The translations under genes and the position numbers were made by a program. This document shows positions 33,909 through 45,481 of a stretch of DNA of 64,000 nucleotides, piece after piece (position 1 is the stretch's first letter; the number at the start of each line of letters is the position of its first letter). Under the pieces are notes generated by a model, which was not told where the DNA came from, did not search any database, and saw nothing but the letters and a program-made list of their open reading frames with translations. Source of the stretch: Rhodosporidiobolus odoratus (taxonomy: Eukaryota > Basidiomycota > Microbotryomycetes > Sporidiobolales > Sporidiobolaceae). Location: NCBI GenBank assembly GCA_034387635.1, contig JAOANU010000011.1:652501-716500 (forward strand), given 5' to 3'.

Positions 33909-36316
33909 TCACAACGAGGCGCGGGAGAGGAGAATCTTGAGGTCGAGCAAAACCTGCCAAAAGAGAAAGGATGTAGATCAGTACTTCAACGTCTAGGACT
34001 CCAAGCACTCTGCCACGGTTTCTCGAGAAGAGCTCAGACGCGTATACGCCTACGAACGGACGAACGGGCAGAAGGCAGACGTACATGCCTCAACGCCCGG
34101 GTCCACGCTTCATCACTCCCGAACTGAAGCTTGATCGAGACGTCGCCGATCTTGTCTTTGTTGACGCTAGATACAGCCTTATCAGCCTCTTCTCGTCTCC
34201 AGCCCAATCGCATCGCGGCGGAAATAAAAAGAAGAAGAGAGGGGGAAGAAGAGAAATCGAAAGGATGCACGACGCACGCATGAGGTATACTAACCCCCCT
34301 ATCCCTCTTACAAACCCACTCGATAAGCTGTCTCAAGCATTCGAGGAACGCAACCATGGCTAGGTCAAATTTGCGATGGTGCAGCAAGCGGGTTAGGGGG
34401 AGGTGTGGGGAGGAGTAACTGGTGTGCCCGGAACGAAACGAAGGAGGAGAAACGAAGGCGGAGACGGTCAGTCGCGCGTCTCTGGATCTCGAATGTGCGA
34501 GGGAATACGAGGCAGCTAGGAGGAAGGGGAGGAAGGAGCGAGAGAGACCACACGCACAGCTCCAACCCCTCCCACTTACCCCCCTCCCTCTCCCTCCTCT
34601 CAATCCTACTAAAACTCCCACACGGAACCAACCTGTAACCTCCTTCGAACTCGTAGCCGAATTTTCGTGAAATTGTCAAGAGGAGGAGAAGGGTGTGACC
34701 CCATGCTGCGTTGATTTCGGGCCAGTCGACCTGTGATGACGGAGACGGGGCAGGGAAGCGATCAGGGCAGGGGAGGCGAGGTTCGACACGAATCGAAAGA
34801 GTAAGCCGGAGAGAACCAAGAAGAGAAAGACACACGCCGCAGAGGTAGCTTGATGCTTCGACGCCGGCGAAATGGGGAGAAGAAGGGAGAAAATACGCAC
34901 CTGAACCCCAGGTAACCTTCCCAACCGCAACCCATTGATGGTCGCAAAACCCGCTTCTTGACCTATACAGAACGCATCGTCTGCACATGGTCCAGTCAGT
35001 ACGCTGTTCATCCCGCCAGTCTCGACCGCCTGCAACACCTGAACAGCCTCTTAGCGGCACGGGAAAACAGGACCGGAAGCGTACTGTAGACGTTGGTGCG
35101 CTGCAACCGATCAAAGTCCCGTCGAGCGTTGGCGAGACGAGAAGAAAGGGCGGACGAGCGGTCGAGGAGCTCGTCCCTCTTGAGGGTGTAGAGAGAATGC
35201 GAAGTCCAGAATCTGCTCAAGTGGGAAGAGAACGCGAGCGGGTCAGTCAGAGTGTCACGGGCGGCGACGATCTCGTTTGAACAATCCCAGCTATGCCGCT
35301 GCTTAGGTGCAGCATAGCGAGGTAAGCCACAGACAGAAAGTCGACGCACTCTGCCTCTTCCTTGGCCAGCTCTGATTCTTCCTCGTCCAACCTGTTTGCC
35401 TCGTCTGCAAGTTCCGCTTTCTTCGCTTCGACCAGGGTGAGCTCCGATATAGCATGTGCCTCGGCCTTTTTGAGCTGCGAACACGAAAGCAATCAGGGAA
35501 TCCCCTCGAGCCCACTCGGGTGAAAAGAGAGAATAAACGCACCTTGACAATGTCCTTGTCCAACTGAGTCCTCAACGCCTCACCGGTCGGTGCCCCTTCC
35601 CTCTTGGCGTCCTCTCTCCGCTTGTTGACCTCTCTCTCAAACGCGGCCAATCGATCCTTTTCCTTTTTGCCCTCGTCCAACTCTTTCTGCATCAAGGCGA
35701 GGAAGATTTCGGTGCATTCTGTGCACAGGGGGTGGTCGATTGACGAAGTCGAGGAGAGGAGGGTGTAGAGGTGGGAGAGTTGGGAGAGGCGGGGGGTTAG
35801 GGCGGTGGGATCTGGAGGAGGAGCGGTGGACGTCAAGGAGGAAGAGGCGGGTGCGTCAAGGGAGGCTGACTGTGGGGTGAGGTGAGGTGCGGGAGGGGGT
35901 GCGAGGACCGAGTCGGTGAGGACTATGAACGAGTCGGTGGGGAGAAGGTTGCGCGAGGGAGTGGAAGTGGAAGTGGGTGGAAAGGGGGAAGGGACGACGA
36001 GGCGGTGTGAGGGTCGAGTCGGTGAGGGTGGGCGGGTTGCTGCGGTGTAGAGGGGTTGTAGAGGGGTGGGGACTCTGTGAGGTGGGGATGGTCGTGCGAG
36101 TAGTCGACCTCCGAGTCCTCCAACGTAGCCAGGTATGGTGGATGAGGGTTGATGGCCTCGTTCAGACTGGGACAAGAAGTCGTAGGTGGAGGGGGAGAGT
36201 GCGGTAGTCGAGTCTTGAATCGACTGAGGATGAGATGGAGAACGAGAGTGGGGAGAAGTGAGGGATGGGAATGAAGTGGGCGAGATGGGTTGACGACACC
36301 GCTGACAGGATACCAT
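33909..36316 (-). CDS. ATG6: Beclin 1 / Atg6 (Vps30) subunit of the phosphatidylinositol 3-kinase complex
   Basis: The protein is a scaffold of Vps34 PI3-kinase complexes I and II, acting in autophagy and vacuolar protein sorting. The start is ATG 36316 (MVSCQRCRQPI), the CxxC opening typical of Beclins. A long Ser/Pro-rich stretch follows, then the coiled coil (LALMQKELDEGKKEKDRLAA, LTLVEAKKAELADEANRLDE). The BARA domain shows FATINGLRLGRLPGV, DWPEINAAWGHTLLLLLTI, YRLVPCGSFSRIE, KFDLAMVAFLECLRQLIEW and DVSIKLQFGSDEAWTRAL, then VLLDLKILLSRASL and the stop TGA 33911-33909. The start of the last exon is separated from ALRH by a clear GTACGT...GGCAG intron. The segment between FSRIE and KFDLAM includes an intron whose ends are not certain. 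Confidence 0.92.
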
Positions 36317-36500
36317 CCTGAGAGTGTCTCTTGCTAGTCCAGTCTAGTCTAGTAGGGTCAGATTGAACAGCGAGACGGGGGGCGAGTCTGAAACGGATCA
36401 ACGTCTTGAGGATTAAGATTCTCCCGGCCGTCTCATCTCTCCGTCTCTCGACTCGACTCCTGTGTGTGCTGCTACAGGTGGAGGGGACGGACTGTACACC
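36317..36500. promoter_or_regulatory. Divergent promoter region shared by ATG6 and MED14
   Basis: Only 184 bases separate the start codons of ATG6 (minus) and MED14 (plus), so both promoters and leaders must overlap here. It includes the tandem words GTCTAGTCTAGT (about 36341) and a C/T-rich run near 36435-36460 leading to the MED14 start. No single factor-binding site can be named with confidence. Confidence 0.55.
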
Positions 36501-39500
36501 ATGACTTCATCCGCTCCGCCGGCCCATCTCGCTCCCCCTCCTCCTCCGCCGTTGCATCAAGCGACCCCCTCCAACCACCCCCGACACCCACTCAAGTCAC
36601 ACCAGAGCCAAGCAGCTTGTCGGTCAACCGATCACCAGCTGCAACACGAACTCCCGACCGTCAACCAAGACCTCGTCCCCCTCTCCTACCTCATCGACCG
36701 CACCGTCCAGTCCGCCTACTCTGACCTCGCCATCCTCGTAGAAACGTATTCCCCGTCTCGCCCTCTCTCTCTTTGCCTCGCTCTCCCCGCTCACTCCGCC
36801 CACCCCCTTTCGCAGGCTACCGAGTCAGAACGATCAGGCTCGAAAACGCGCCATTGTCGACTATGTCTTGCACACCCGCAGGCAGCTCCTCAAGTTGCTC
36901 GTCTTGGCGCGATGGAGTACAGAGGCTGACCGCATCGCCAAGGGCATGGTAAGCAACCTGCCACTCCCTTCCTCACCCATCCGCTCTGACCTCTTGCACT
37001 TCTTTTCTTTTTCCTCCCCGCAGAACATTATCGGTTTTCTCTCGCAGCAGAACAATGCCGTCGAAGCTTCAATTGCTCACCTGTCCGAGACCAACACGAT
37101 CCTCATGGGCGCAAGAGCCAGAAACTACGACCTCTCAACCGCCATCTCGGTCCTAACCCACGGGGACTATCCCGCCCTGCCCTCCTCGATTCGCGAAGCC
37201 TTTCAAGGTCAAGAACAACTCGACGATGATCAAGTCCTAGGGACCATGCGGGACGTAGACGAGGTCATCCGGTGGAGATTGGTCATGGGACTCGAGAGTC
37301 TCCCGACAGGATTGACGAGGGCGCCTTACACGATCGGTGAGGCTCCTTCCTCCTCCTTGTTCCTCGCTCTTCAACAGAAGTGCTGAACGCCGCTTGAGGG
37401 GACGTTGTGGCGCTCAACTTTCGACTCGACTCGATTTTCAGCCGACGGTCGAGTTACGTTCACTGTACCTAATCTCTGGGAGGCGAGCTTTACGTACGGT
37501 GGGGACAACGAGGCGGAGGATGCAGAGTGGTACCTGCTAGGAGTCAAGTTTCTGTTTCGGGTCAAGGATGCTCGGGGAGGTGCGTTACTTTCTTCTTTTT
37601 TTCCCATCGCGATCAAAGCCGTCTCACCCATTCGTACCTTCACACAGCCTGGTCCTCGACTCCGCTTGGTCCACTCAAAGACCACCTCATCGAACTCTGC
37701 AATCGCGAACTCCTTCGTCGCCCTTTCCTTCCTGCTTCACCTCTCCCAGCAGATCAGCAACCTCCCGTCCCGCCTCCGCCGGCCCCTACAGAAGACGCAA
37801 CAGGGGCTGAGAGTGCTGAGGGGCAGGAGGAGACGCAGGAAGAACGGGAGAAAAAGTACGAGAAGGAGAAAGAAGAGGCTGTCCGGAAAAGGAAACGGGA
37901 TAGACCGCTGAATAGGGGATATACGTTTCTGCGTACGTTGCTCCCCCGCCCTGTCCCCCCCTTGACCGCACTCTGATGCCTGCGCTTTCCAGAACGACTC
38001 GCCCTCTCTTACCAACTTGAGGCGATTTATGCTCAGGCTGCGAGGTTGGCTACAACGAGTTGGAGTGGGAGTCTGAAAGTCGAGATGGGAGGGAAGGAGA
38101 GGGATGAGGTCAGAGTCGAGTATTGGAGGTGCGCTACGCTTACCTCCTTCTTCCTAATGGATATTGGCACGGTTCCGACTCACCTCCGTTGCCCTCCTTG
38201 TAGCTACAAACCCGATCCACCTCAACAATCCTCCTCAGCGAAGTCTTCTCAGCGTTCACCACCCGCGCCTGCCTCGATAGGTGGCGCACTTGTCTTTTCC
38301 CTTCGACCTTCTACTCCTGCTCCGCCCCCGCCGGCACCTTCCGACAAACCTCCTCGAGCAGCAGCTCCTGCTGCTTCCTCGTCAACTGTACGACCTGTGC
38401 TTTCCCCTGCTCCTTCTGCTGCCACGACCAGAGCAGCCGCGCGGGAAGCTGCTCTTCAAGCTGCACTCTCAGCTGCATCTTCTTCTACGTCCTCCTCTGC
38501 GCCTCCTTCCCTATCCACCGATAACTCTGCCGTCGACGACCTGCCCTCCACCTCCTCCTCCGATCCCGCCCTTGAAGCCCCTTCCGCGTCCTCCTCTTCT
38601 GCCCTCGACCCTTCATCGACCGAGCCACCAGACCTCCCCCTCTCCCTATCTATAACCTGGCTCCCAACCCCTAACTCTCTTCTCCCCCCAACCCATTCCA
38701 CTCTCTCCCCTTCTCTCCTCCTCGATCAAGATTTGGATATTGAGATCTTGCTGAGAAGGGTTACGGAGGCTCAGGCGAGGGATACGGTGCAGATTCTGTG
38801 GGGGGTGGTTGGGGATGAGGGAGGGGTTCGAGTGGTTTATCCTGGTCTGGGAGGTGGGTCTGGATCTGGATCTGGTGCGGTGAGGGGGCGAGAACGACGG
38901 AGCCGAAAGAGAGGACATGAGAAGGGGGAGGGGATGGTTCGGATGGAGGTTGATGATGTTGATGATGATGATGATCATGAAGAGGCAGAGAATGGTAGTG
39001 AGAAACAGAAGGGCGAGGAAGATGAGGAGGAGGGGGTTCCTTATCTCCATTTTCCCCTCCCTCCTTCACATGCCTTGGCCGCCCATATCGTTCCACAGAC
39101 CGGCCGATTCGAGCTACGCCCTACATCGTTACTCGTCTCTCCAGCTACAACTTCTTCTACTTCTTCTTCGGCGACGGCGTCAGCAGCAGCAGCGCCTCCA
39201 ACCGCACTTTCGACAGCAGCGGAGACACGGATGCGACTTGCCACGGAGAGGGTTGAAAAAGATCGATATTTCCCGCCTGTTGGACCGCCGGGGAAGGAAT
39301 TGGGAGAAGAGGTGAGATCGAGGGTTTGGATGAAGGCTGTCAGGGATGTGGTAGAGCGGATTCGGACCAATGTGAGCTCTTCTTTTCTTCCTCCCGTCCT
39401 CCCTCGTTCACTGCCTAGTCCGCTGACCCATGCAAATGAATATGACGATGCTGGCGACAGACTATCCTGGACGACCTCGACTCCCTCGCTTCCATCCTCT

Positions 39501-40918
39501 CCCTCCCCAACCCCATTCGACGTCTCGCCCTCCCAGCCCGCGAATTTCCCAAGTTCGGCGCACCCTTCACATCCCCCTCTGCCCTCCCGAGTGGACGAAA
39601 CGGGTTCTCCTTCATGCCCCTCTCGCATCGTCCCCCGTCCCACAGTCATGCTCAGGGCGAAAACGGGGACAGGGCAAACGCAGAGGAGAGGAAGCAAGAC
39701 CAGGCAGCGCGGAAGCAGGAGTTTTACCTCGCTCTTGTGGTGGTCGAAGAGGAAGGGGTCAGACCGGCGTTGATTAGGACGAGGGAGGTGAGGGATTTGG
39801 GGTCGACCAGTTCTTGGGTTGAGATTCTTGAGGTGGGGTGGGTTGGGATACCTCCTCCTTCTTCTTCTTCTTCCTCCTCCTCCGTCGTCGCGTCAGATCA
39901 GGGCAAGGGCAAGGGCAAAAATTGCGCTCTCCCTCCTCCGGCTCCTCCGTATCCTCCTCCTCCCTTCTCGCAGCCGTTCACCAATCACCGTCCTCCGGCA
40001 CTCAGTGTCGAGGAAATCAAAACTGAGACTCTATTTCAGATTTGGAGGTACGCTGCGCATCGAGCGGCCTTATTTAGGGTGCAGGAACAGTTGGTCGAGA
40101 GGAGGGTACCGTTTCGAGTGGTACCTTCTTCTTCTTCTTCCTCTACCGGGGATGCTGCGGGAGAGGGGGAGGGTGACGGGGCACTGGAAGCGGCGACTGG
40201 CGCAGCGGGAGGGGACGGACGAGAATACCTCGTCTTGCCCACCGAAGCGCTTGTCCAGTTACCGCCTTCACCACGGACAACGCTCGGCGGCGGCGGCGGA
40301 GGGAAGGGGACGAAAGAGCGCGGCGGTGTTGCCTACCCCAATGCGGCTCTACAGTGTCAACTCGACGCGGAAGGAGTCGTACGAACAACTCTACATGTTC
40401 GGTTTCGATTCCCACCTTCCCCTTTCCTTTCGCCTTCCGACGAACCTGAGGTCGAAGCTGGAGCTGGGAGCGAGGCGGCGCCGACTGGACGACCTGATCC
40501 GAAGAAGTTACCGCCTGGGGTGCTGTATAATCCGGGACGGGATGTCGTGGTGTTTGTGGTGCATGGGGAGGTGGAGGGGTGTGTCGAGAAGTTGCTTCGG
40601 TGCGCTTTGGTTCTTGCCTTCGCGCCCTCGCGAAAGTCGAATTGACACGACTCTCCGTTTCCGCTCTGTAGAGCCTACGCCAGCACCGCTCGAACGGTAC
40701 ACCTCGCTCAACAAGCCTACTCGAAAAAGCAGCAGCTCCAGCTACAACCACAACCTTCTCGTCCCACACCTCCTTCGAAACCCTCGGTCTCTGCCTCCGC
40801 CTCCTCCTCTTCGACCGTCGCGGCACTCGCACCTCCACCTCTGACCCATCCGACTTCGCCGAGCAAGAAATCGCCGCTCAAGATTGTAAACGGGATTGGG
40901 GTCAAACCTTTTGGCTGA
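36501..40918 (+). CDS. MED14: Mediator complex subunit 14 (Rgr1)
   Basis: This is the backbone subunit joining head, middle and tail of the Mediator co-activator in RNA polymerase II transcription. The start is ATG 36501 (MTSSAPPAHLAPPPPPP). The conserved N-terminal block reads LVPLSYLIDRTVQSAYSDLA, then LPSQNDQARKRAIVDYV, TRRQLLKLLVLARWS and NIIGFLSQQNNAVEASIAHL. Then come TVPNLWEASFTYGG, PLKDHLIELCNRELLR, NRGYTFL|RLALSYQLEAIYAQA and VEYWR blocks. The middle is unusually rich in Ser/Ala/Pro with an Asp/His/Glu-rich insert near 38950-39040 and Ser runs near 39860 and 40125. The C-terminus KSPLKIVNGIGVKPFG ends at TGA 40916-40918. Length is about 1,100-1,250 residues. The low-complexity insertions are likely disordered. 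Confidence 0.88.
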
Positions 40919-41031
40919 ATTGAGGGTGGTGAAGGCAGGAGATGTAGCTGGTCAGAGTGCGCTAATATCGCTGTCGTCAACACGCCATGATGGTCGCGTA
41001 TGGCTGTCCTCATGCGCGCTCCAGCACGGTA

Positions 41032-41117
41032 CCTTGCAAGAGGAGCCGGAGGAACAAGGGGCTTTGGGGAAGTTGTCACGTCGCCAGAGAGCCCTCTACT
41101 CCCGTAGGTTAGTCTAG
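41032..41117 (+). pseudogene. C-terminal relic (copy 1) of the unknown tandem gene family
   Basis: Just after MED14 a short frame reads EEPEEQGALGKLSRRQRAL and then YSRRLV before a TAG. This matches the C-terminal signature of the two complete copies downstream (GSLAKLSQRQRVVYTRAR and RSMAKLSQRQMVIYGRAG). No matching upstream exons with a start are visible between MED14 and this piece, so it looks like the remnant of a partial duplication or deletion. It may also be a misread exon of an undetected gene. Confidence 0.5.
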
Positions 41118-41776
41118 CACTCGGGACAATGGATGCGAGCTTTTTTCTCGAGGTGGTGCGTTGTTCAGTACTCATCACGAGCTTCGAAAAGGTGAGGTGA
41201 GAAGGTCAAGACCAGCTGTACTTCCTTCCTCTTTTTGAAGTCTCTGATCTCGCCAGTAGCGCAGAGACGAACTCTGGGGGCGGCGACGCAATCCAAGTTG
41301 CTGTGCAGAAGCGCTTGGGTAGCACTGCAGCAGCCGAACAACACCAGTGAGGCTGTGTACGCATCGGCGGCTGACCGGCACGCTTCACCTCCTCGTTCAC
41401 CTCCTCCGTGGCAGGTCCGCACTTCGACTTCTTCACTGATTCCTCCAAGATTCTTCAGCCTTTCTCCAGCTTCTCAACGATCTGCTTACGCCGGTACACT
41501 CGTCAAATTGCTTCCGACAAGCACAGCTGCGCCGCCCCGAATTGCACGGCCCGCCCTACTCGACTAGCCAACGCTAGTCTGTCCTTTGCGATATCGGAGC
41601 GTTCGAGATCTACGCGGTGAAATTTCGCGGCATGAGCTTAGTACACCTTCAGAAACAAAGTAATTCCAGAGTCGCCCATGGTCCATAGCAGCTTGACTGA
41701 TTCCTCCCTTTTTCCACAGAGCAATTGGGTCAGCCTCTTCGCTCTCGTGCAACCCGTGCGTACATGCTGAGACCAT

Positions 41777-42958
41777 GACGACCTAGCTCTACGGGACCTC
41801 TTTGAGCTGGAAAAGTCAACACCTACTGCCGAAGTGTTGAGCTGGATTCAGCAGGAGCAAACTGCAGCTGGGAATGCGTTCGGTATGTAACCCACACTGC
41901 ACCCTCTTCCGTGTACACGTCCCGCTGACACCCTGAATCCGGTTATGATGTTCATTCCCAGTAGTGCATGCGCACAAGGCCTACGCAACGGCTACGACCC
42001 CGGAGGAACAACACCTTGTCACCTCGCAGCTTCGCAAGGCTGTCTCGAAATTCAAGAGGGCTCAGGCAGCAAAGGACGAGATGTACAGAATTTTGCCTGC
42101 GAGTCAAGAATTGCTCACCCTTGTTAAAACATTGGTGAGCACCGCGACCCCCGCCGCAGTTTCTCCCTGTCTGTCATGTATTGACCATCCGTCTCTCAGG
42201 ATCAAGCAATAAGGCATAAAGCAGGCTCTGATCATGCCAAGGTGGAAGGTAAATGCGGGTCACGCTTCTAGCGCGAGGGTCCATAGCCCGAGAAACTGAT
42301 CCTTACCTCCTTCGTGTCTATACAGCCAGAGCCAGTATGTGCTTTGATTTGTGTCTCAGTGTAGACGCGTATTTGCAGCTGAAACCACTACACAGATGCC
42401 CGTACTTTCCAGCAGGCGCGCCATGATATGCATGATATGCATGATACTACGCTAGCGGACACTGCCAATCTCATGTTGACCTACTTTATTGAAAAGCGTG
42501 AATTGGGTATGTACGGTCACATCTTTATACGTTCACGCCTAACCCTTGTTTCACTGTCGCTATACAGCCCATCGCCTTGCTGAGGTTCAGGGGTCAGCGC
42601 ACGAGGATGAACTCCGCGTGGAGTTGCATGAACGAAAGGTGTCATACCAAGTCGCAGCAGGAGCCACCGATGGACCTACCCTTGACCTGCTGCTGCAGTC
42701 CATCGAGCAGAATGTGCGTATCAGCTCCCAGTCCCTACTTACATGCTTACTGAACATATGCGCTGGCAGGTCGAATACCTTCGTCAACAGAAGCAACGTA
42801 TTCCCGAAAGCGTTGCCAGCCTTCTTGAGATCCCTGCCTCCACCCCGATTAGCCAGCTAGGCGTACTACATGAGGTCATCGGCCAGGAGGGGTCTTTAGC
42901 CAAACTCTCGCAAAGGCAGAGAGTGGTCTATACGCGGGCAAGGGCTGCCTGGCACTGA
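41777..42958 (+). CDS. Unknown tandem-family gene, copy 2 (5' end not resolved)
   Basis: I do not recognise this family. Exons joined from the sequence read: DDLALRDLFELEKSTPTAEV (41777 on); HKAYATATTPEEQHLVTSQL and RKAVSKFKRAQAAKDEMYRI; DQAIRHKAGSDHAKVE; a 9-nt microexon CCAGAGCCA (42326-42334); ARTFQQARHDMHDMHDTTLA; AHRLAEVQGSAHEDELRVEL; and VEYLRQQKQRIPES, ending EGSLAKLSQRQRVVYTRARA at TGA 42956-42958. The protein is mainly helical and charged, probably coiled coil, with no membrane segment. Exon borders match those of copy 3. Candidate upstream exons lie at 41260-41560 but could not be joined, so the true start is missing from this model. Confidence 0.6.
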
Positions 42959-43719
42959 CCTCTCTGGCTCTTACTGTAGAAACTGTGTAATATCGCTCAG
43001 AGTGAATGTAGAGTGCCGGCTGCTCACCCTTTCAACCCGGATAGTCCTCGTTCTCCAAACTTGGTTCCTTGTGAATGGCCTGGTTATACAGGCATGGGTC
43101 TAGGGAGATTTGGCTGTCTGGCTTCCGCACAAGTGAAACTGCCGAGTACAGGCGCGAAGGGTACATGAGCACATCAGCGCAGTGAGCAGGACATATCAAA
43201 GCTTTTCTGCTAAAGGAGAAGCTGCAGTGCCAGATTCACGTACAGAGTCTGCACTACCATCTGCTAGCATCAGCTAAGAGCATTAAAGACCTTGATAAGC
43301 TTGTGATGGACTCCGCCTCAGGTGAGCAAACCTGCACATGCAGAGATAGTCAAAACCTGTTCCGTCAGACTGGTGCTCCCAGATCTCGAGGCGCCCTTGC
43401 GCAGCCCGCCCATCTGCCATGTAGGGGCTTTGGTAACATGCTTGGAGCAGACTGTTGATCGACATGTCAGTGGTCCGGGGCCAGGCTGAGAGCCGGAGCA
43501 CGATGTTTTACTAAAGGAGCTGGATGAAGAAAAGGCCGCGCGAGACATGTAGTATTCACAGCCGGCTTTACTTGGGTAGCATCCTCTAGCAGCCGTCGCA
43601 ACCGATGTGAGCTTGTTTACATTGCCTGCAGGACACAGGCTCAGCCACGAGCTGCGAGCGAGCGAATTGAGAAGGTCAAGAGCAGGTCAAGATCAGTCTC
43701 GCTTCTCCTCATCGTAAAT
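42959..43719. other. Spacer between tandem copies 2 and 3, with an orphan coding remnant
   Basis: A coding-like fragment on the plus strand (about 43190-43320) reads FLLKEKLQCQIHVQSLHYHL and LLASAKSIKDLDKLVMDSAS up to a GTGAGC donor. Another piece near 43505-43550 reads LLKELDEEKAARDM before TAG. They look like leftovers of a helical gene. The words GGCTGTCTGGCTT (about 43112) and GAATTGAGAAGGTCA (about 43664) recur around copy 3. Confidence 0.4.
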
Positions 43720-45481
43720 ATGCAGCCCACGGAGTGTCCCTGCCATTGTCCTCTGGTGAAAGGTAACGTCGTATCCTCTCAAAGGTGGCCTTTGCCTTCT
43801 CGACTAGAAAACATGATATGCCTTTTCCTCCTCTCCGTCGCAGGCGTTAGCGCGGGGCCATATGGGCCCCGGGGAGTCGCGAAACCGGGTGGAGAGGCGG
43901 TGGAGGAGCCGATGAGGAGTCAGGACGAGGCTTCGAAGCCTGCGGCTGTGCTCGTGCGCCCCAAGGTGTCTCCTTTCTTGTGACCCCCGCGGCGGATACA
44001 TGTTCCCTCCAGCTTCGCTCGTCGTCTCCGTCTGCTCCTCCCCAGATAGCTGATACTCTGCTATCGTCAGTCGCATATTCGAGCGTGCGAGAACTCGGCA
44101 GCACCTCATCAGCTTCACCGCGCTTTCCAAAACTCAGTACACCCAAGTACAACATGAACAGCAGAGACTTACAGAAGCAGAGTTCGTCCGCCCACCTTTG
44201 TGATGTTCTGAAGCATGCTGACTTGAGTCCAAGCGCCTCTTCTCCTTCGCAGGGGACTTGGGTTCACATACTTCCCTCCGCCCACAAGATATCCTTCTGA
44301 CCTCTTCCGTGCGCAGACCGGCAGCAGGTCAAGACCATCAGAGAGAGCGATCTTTACATTTGACAGGTAGACCCAATCAATGTTGCCCAACTTGAAGCTG
44401 GAGACAAATTCGGTACGTCAAAGATTCCAATCGCCCGCGAAGTACACTAGCTCGACTCACCTCTTTCTCGCACTCGTGATGCTCTGGTCACTACAGTGCG
44501 GGCGTACATGCAGTTCATGAATGGGCCAAGCAATAAGGAGCGAGACGAGGCACACTCGAGGCTGCAGAAGGCAGTCTCCAACTACGAAAAGGCTCAAGAG
44601 GCGAAGGATATGTGGTACAGGGGAACCAGAGAGGGTTGTGTTTTGCATGCGCTTGAGACCAAGGTGGAAAGCCTGGTGCGTCTTCAGTCTCAGCGCATCA
44701 TTGTCGTCTAACTGTGTCTTGCCCCTTTTCTAACCGCTTCTCCACAGAGTGTCGACATACTGCACTCAAAGGGAGTCATAGTCGCCGAGGAAGAAGGTTA
44801 GCATGCAGACCTCTTCCCTGTGGCCAACTGCCTTGGGACTGTGACACCAATGTGCTCCTCCCCAATTGAGCTTTGCAGCCAGTCAGAGTAAGCGACTGAA
44901 CGGGGCTCTTGAGCCGCGAGGGTCTTGCTGAATAAACCAGTTTGTCCACAGCTGCTGTATGGTTGAACCATAACCGTCAGCAGGAGCACATTGCTGGTTT
45001 CTTGTTGGACCGCTATGCTGAAAAACATTATCTAGGTACGTCAGGTTAACCCAGCACCGCCGTGCTAAGAAGCACATACTGACACAGCCCTTGTGCTATA
45101 GCTGCCGACCTGGAGGCGGAGCCCGATTCAAAGTCAAAGAAGTCGGCTTGGGAACAAGGTGCGCTGGTCTACCAGATTGCTGGAGAGGCGAAAGGGGGTC
45201 CGGCTGTTACTGCGCAGTTGCACTATCTCGAGGCCATTGTAAGCCTCTTTCTTACGTCACGCTTTGCGTGCCTTACTCATTGTCTTCTGCAGGTCGAGTA
45301 CCTTCATGACCAGGGGGAGAAAACTCCCACAGAAGTCGTCACACTTTGGAAGCGACCGACTTCGACTCCGCTTCGGATCTTGGGCCTGCTTGGTAAGCCC
45401 TCTAAGCAGGAGCGGTCGATGGCCAAGCTCTCTCAGCGGCAGATGGTGATTTACGGACGGGCAGGGCGTCGAGCTTTCTGA
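43720..45481 (+). CDS. Unknown tandem-family gene, copy 3
   Basis: The start is ATG 43720 (MQPTECPCHCPLVK), followed by a 90-nt intron and VSAGPYGPRGVAKPGGEAVE. A Ser-rich part follows (IADTLLSSVAYSSVREL). Then come VDPINVAQLEAGDKF, VRAYMQFMNGPSNKERDEAH, SRLQKAVSNYEKAQEAKDMW, SVDILHSKGVIVAEEE, a 9-nt microexon CCAGTCAGA (44879-44887), AVWLNHNRQQEHIAGFLLDR and AADLEAEPDSKSKKSAWEQG. The gene ends with VEYLHDQGEKTPTEVV and KQERSMAKLSQRQMVIYGRA at TGA 45479-45481. The exon borders from RAYMQF onward coincide with copy 2. The splice after the Ser-rich exon is the weakest join. The residues align with copy 2 at perhaps a third of positions by eye. Function unknown; soluble and helical. Confidence 0.62.

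Noticed and set aside
38940..39040. GAT-rich run as a microsatellite of interest
   Set aside because: It is an in-frame Asp/Glu/His-rich part of MED14, a common type of disordered insertion.
38646..40838. Several long minus-strand frames opposite MED14
   Set aside because: They are the antisense shadows of MED14 low-complexity Ser/Pro and Asp/Glu stretches.
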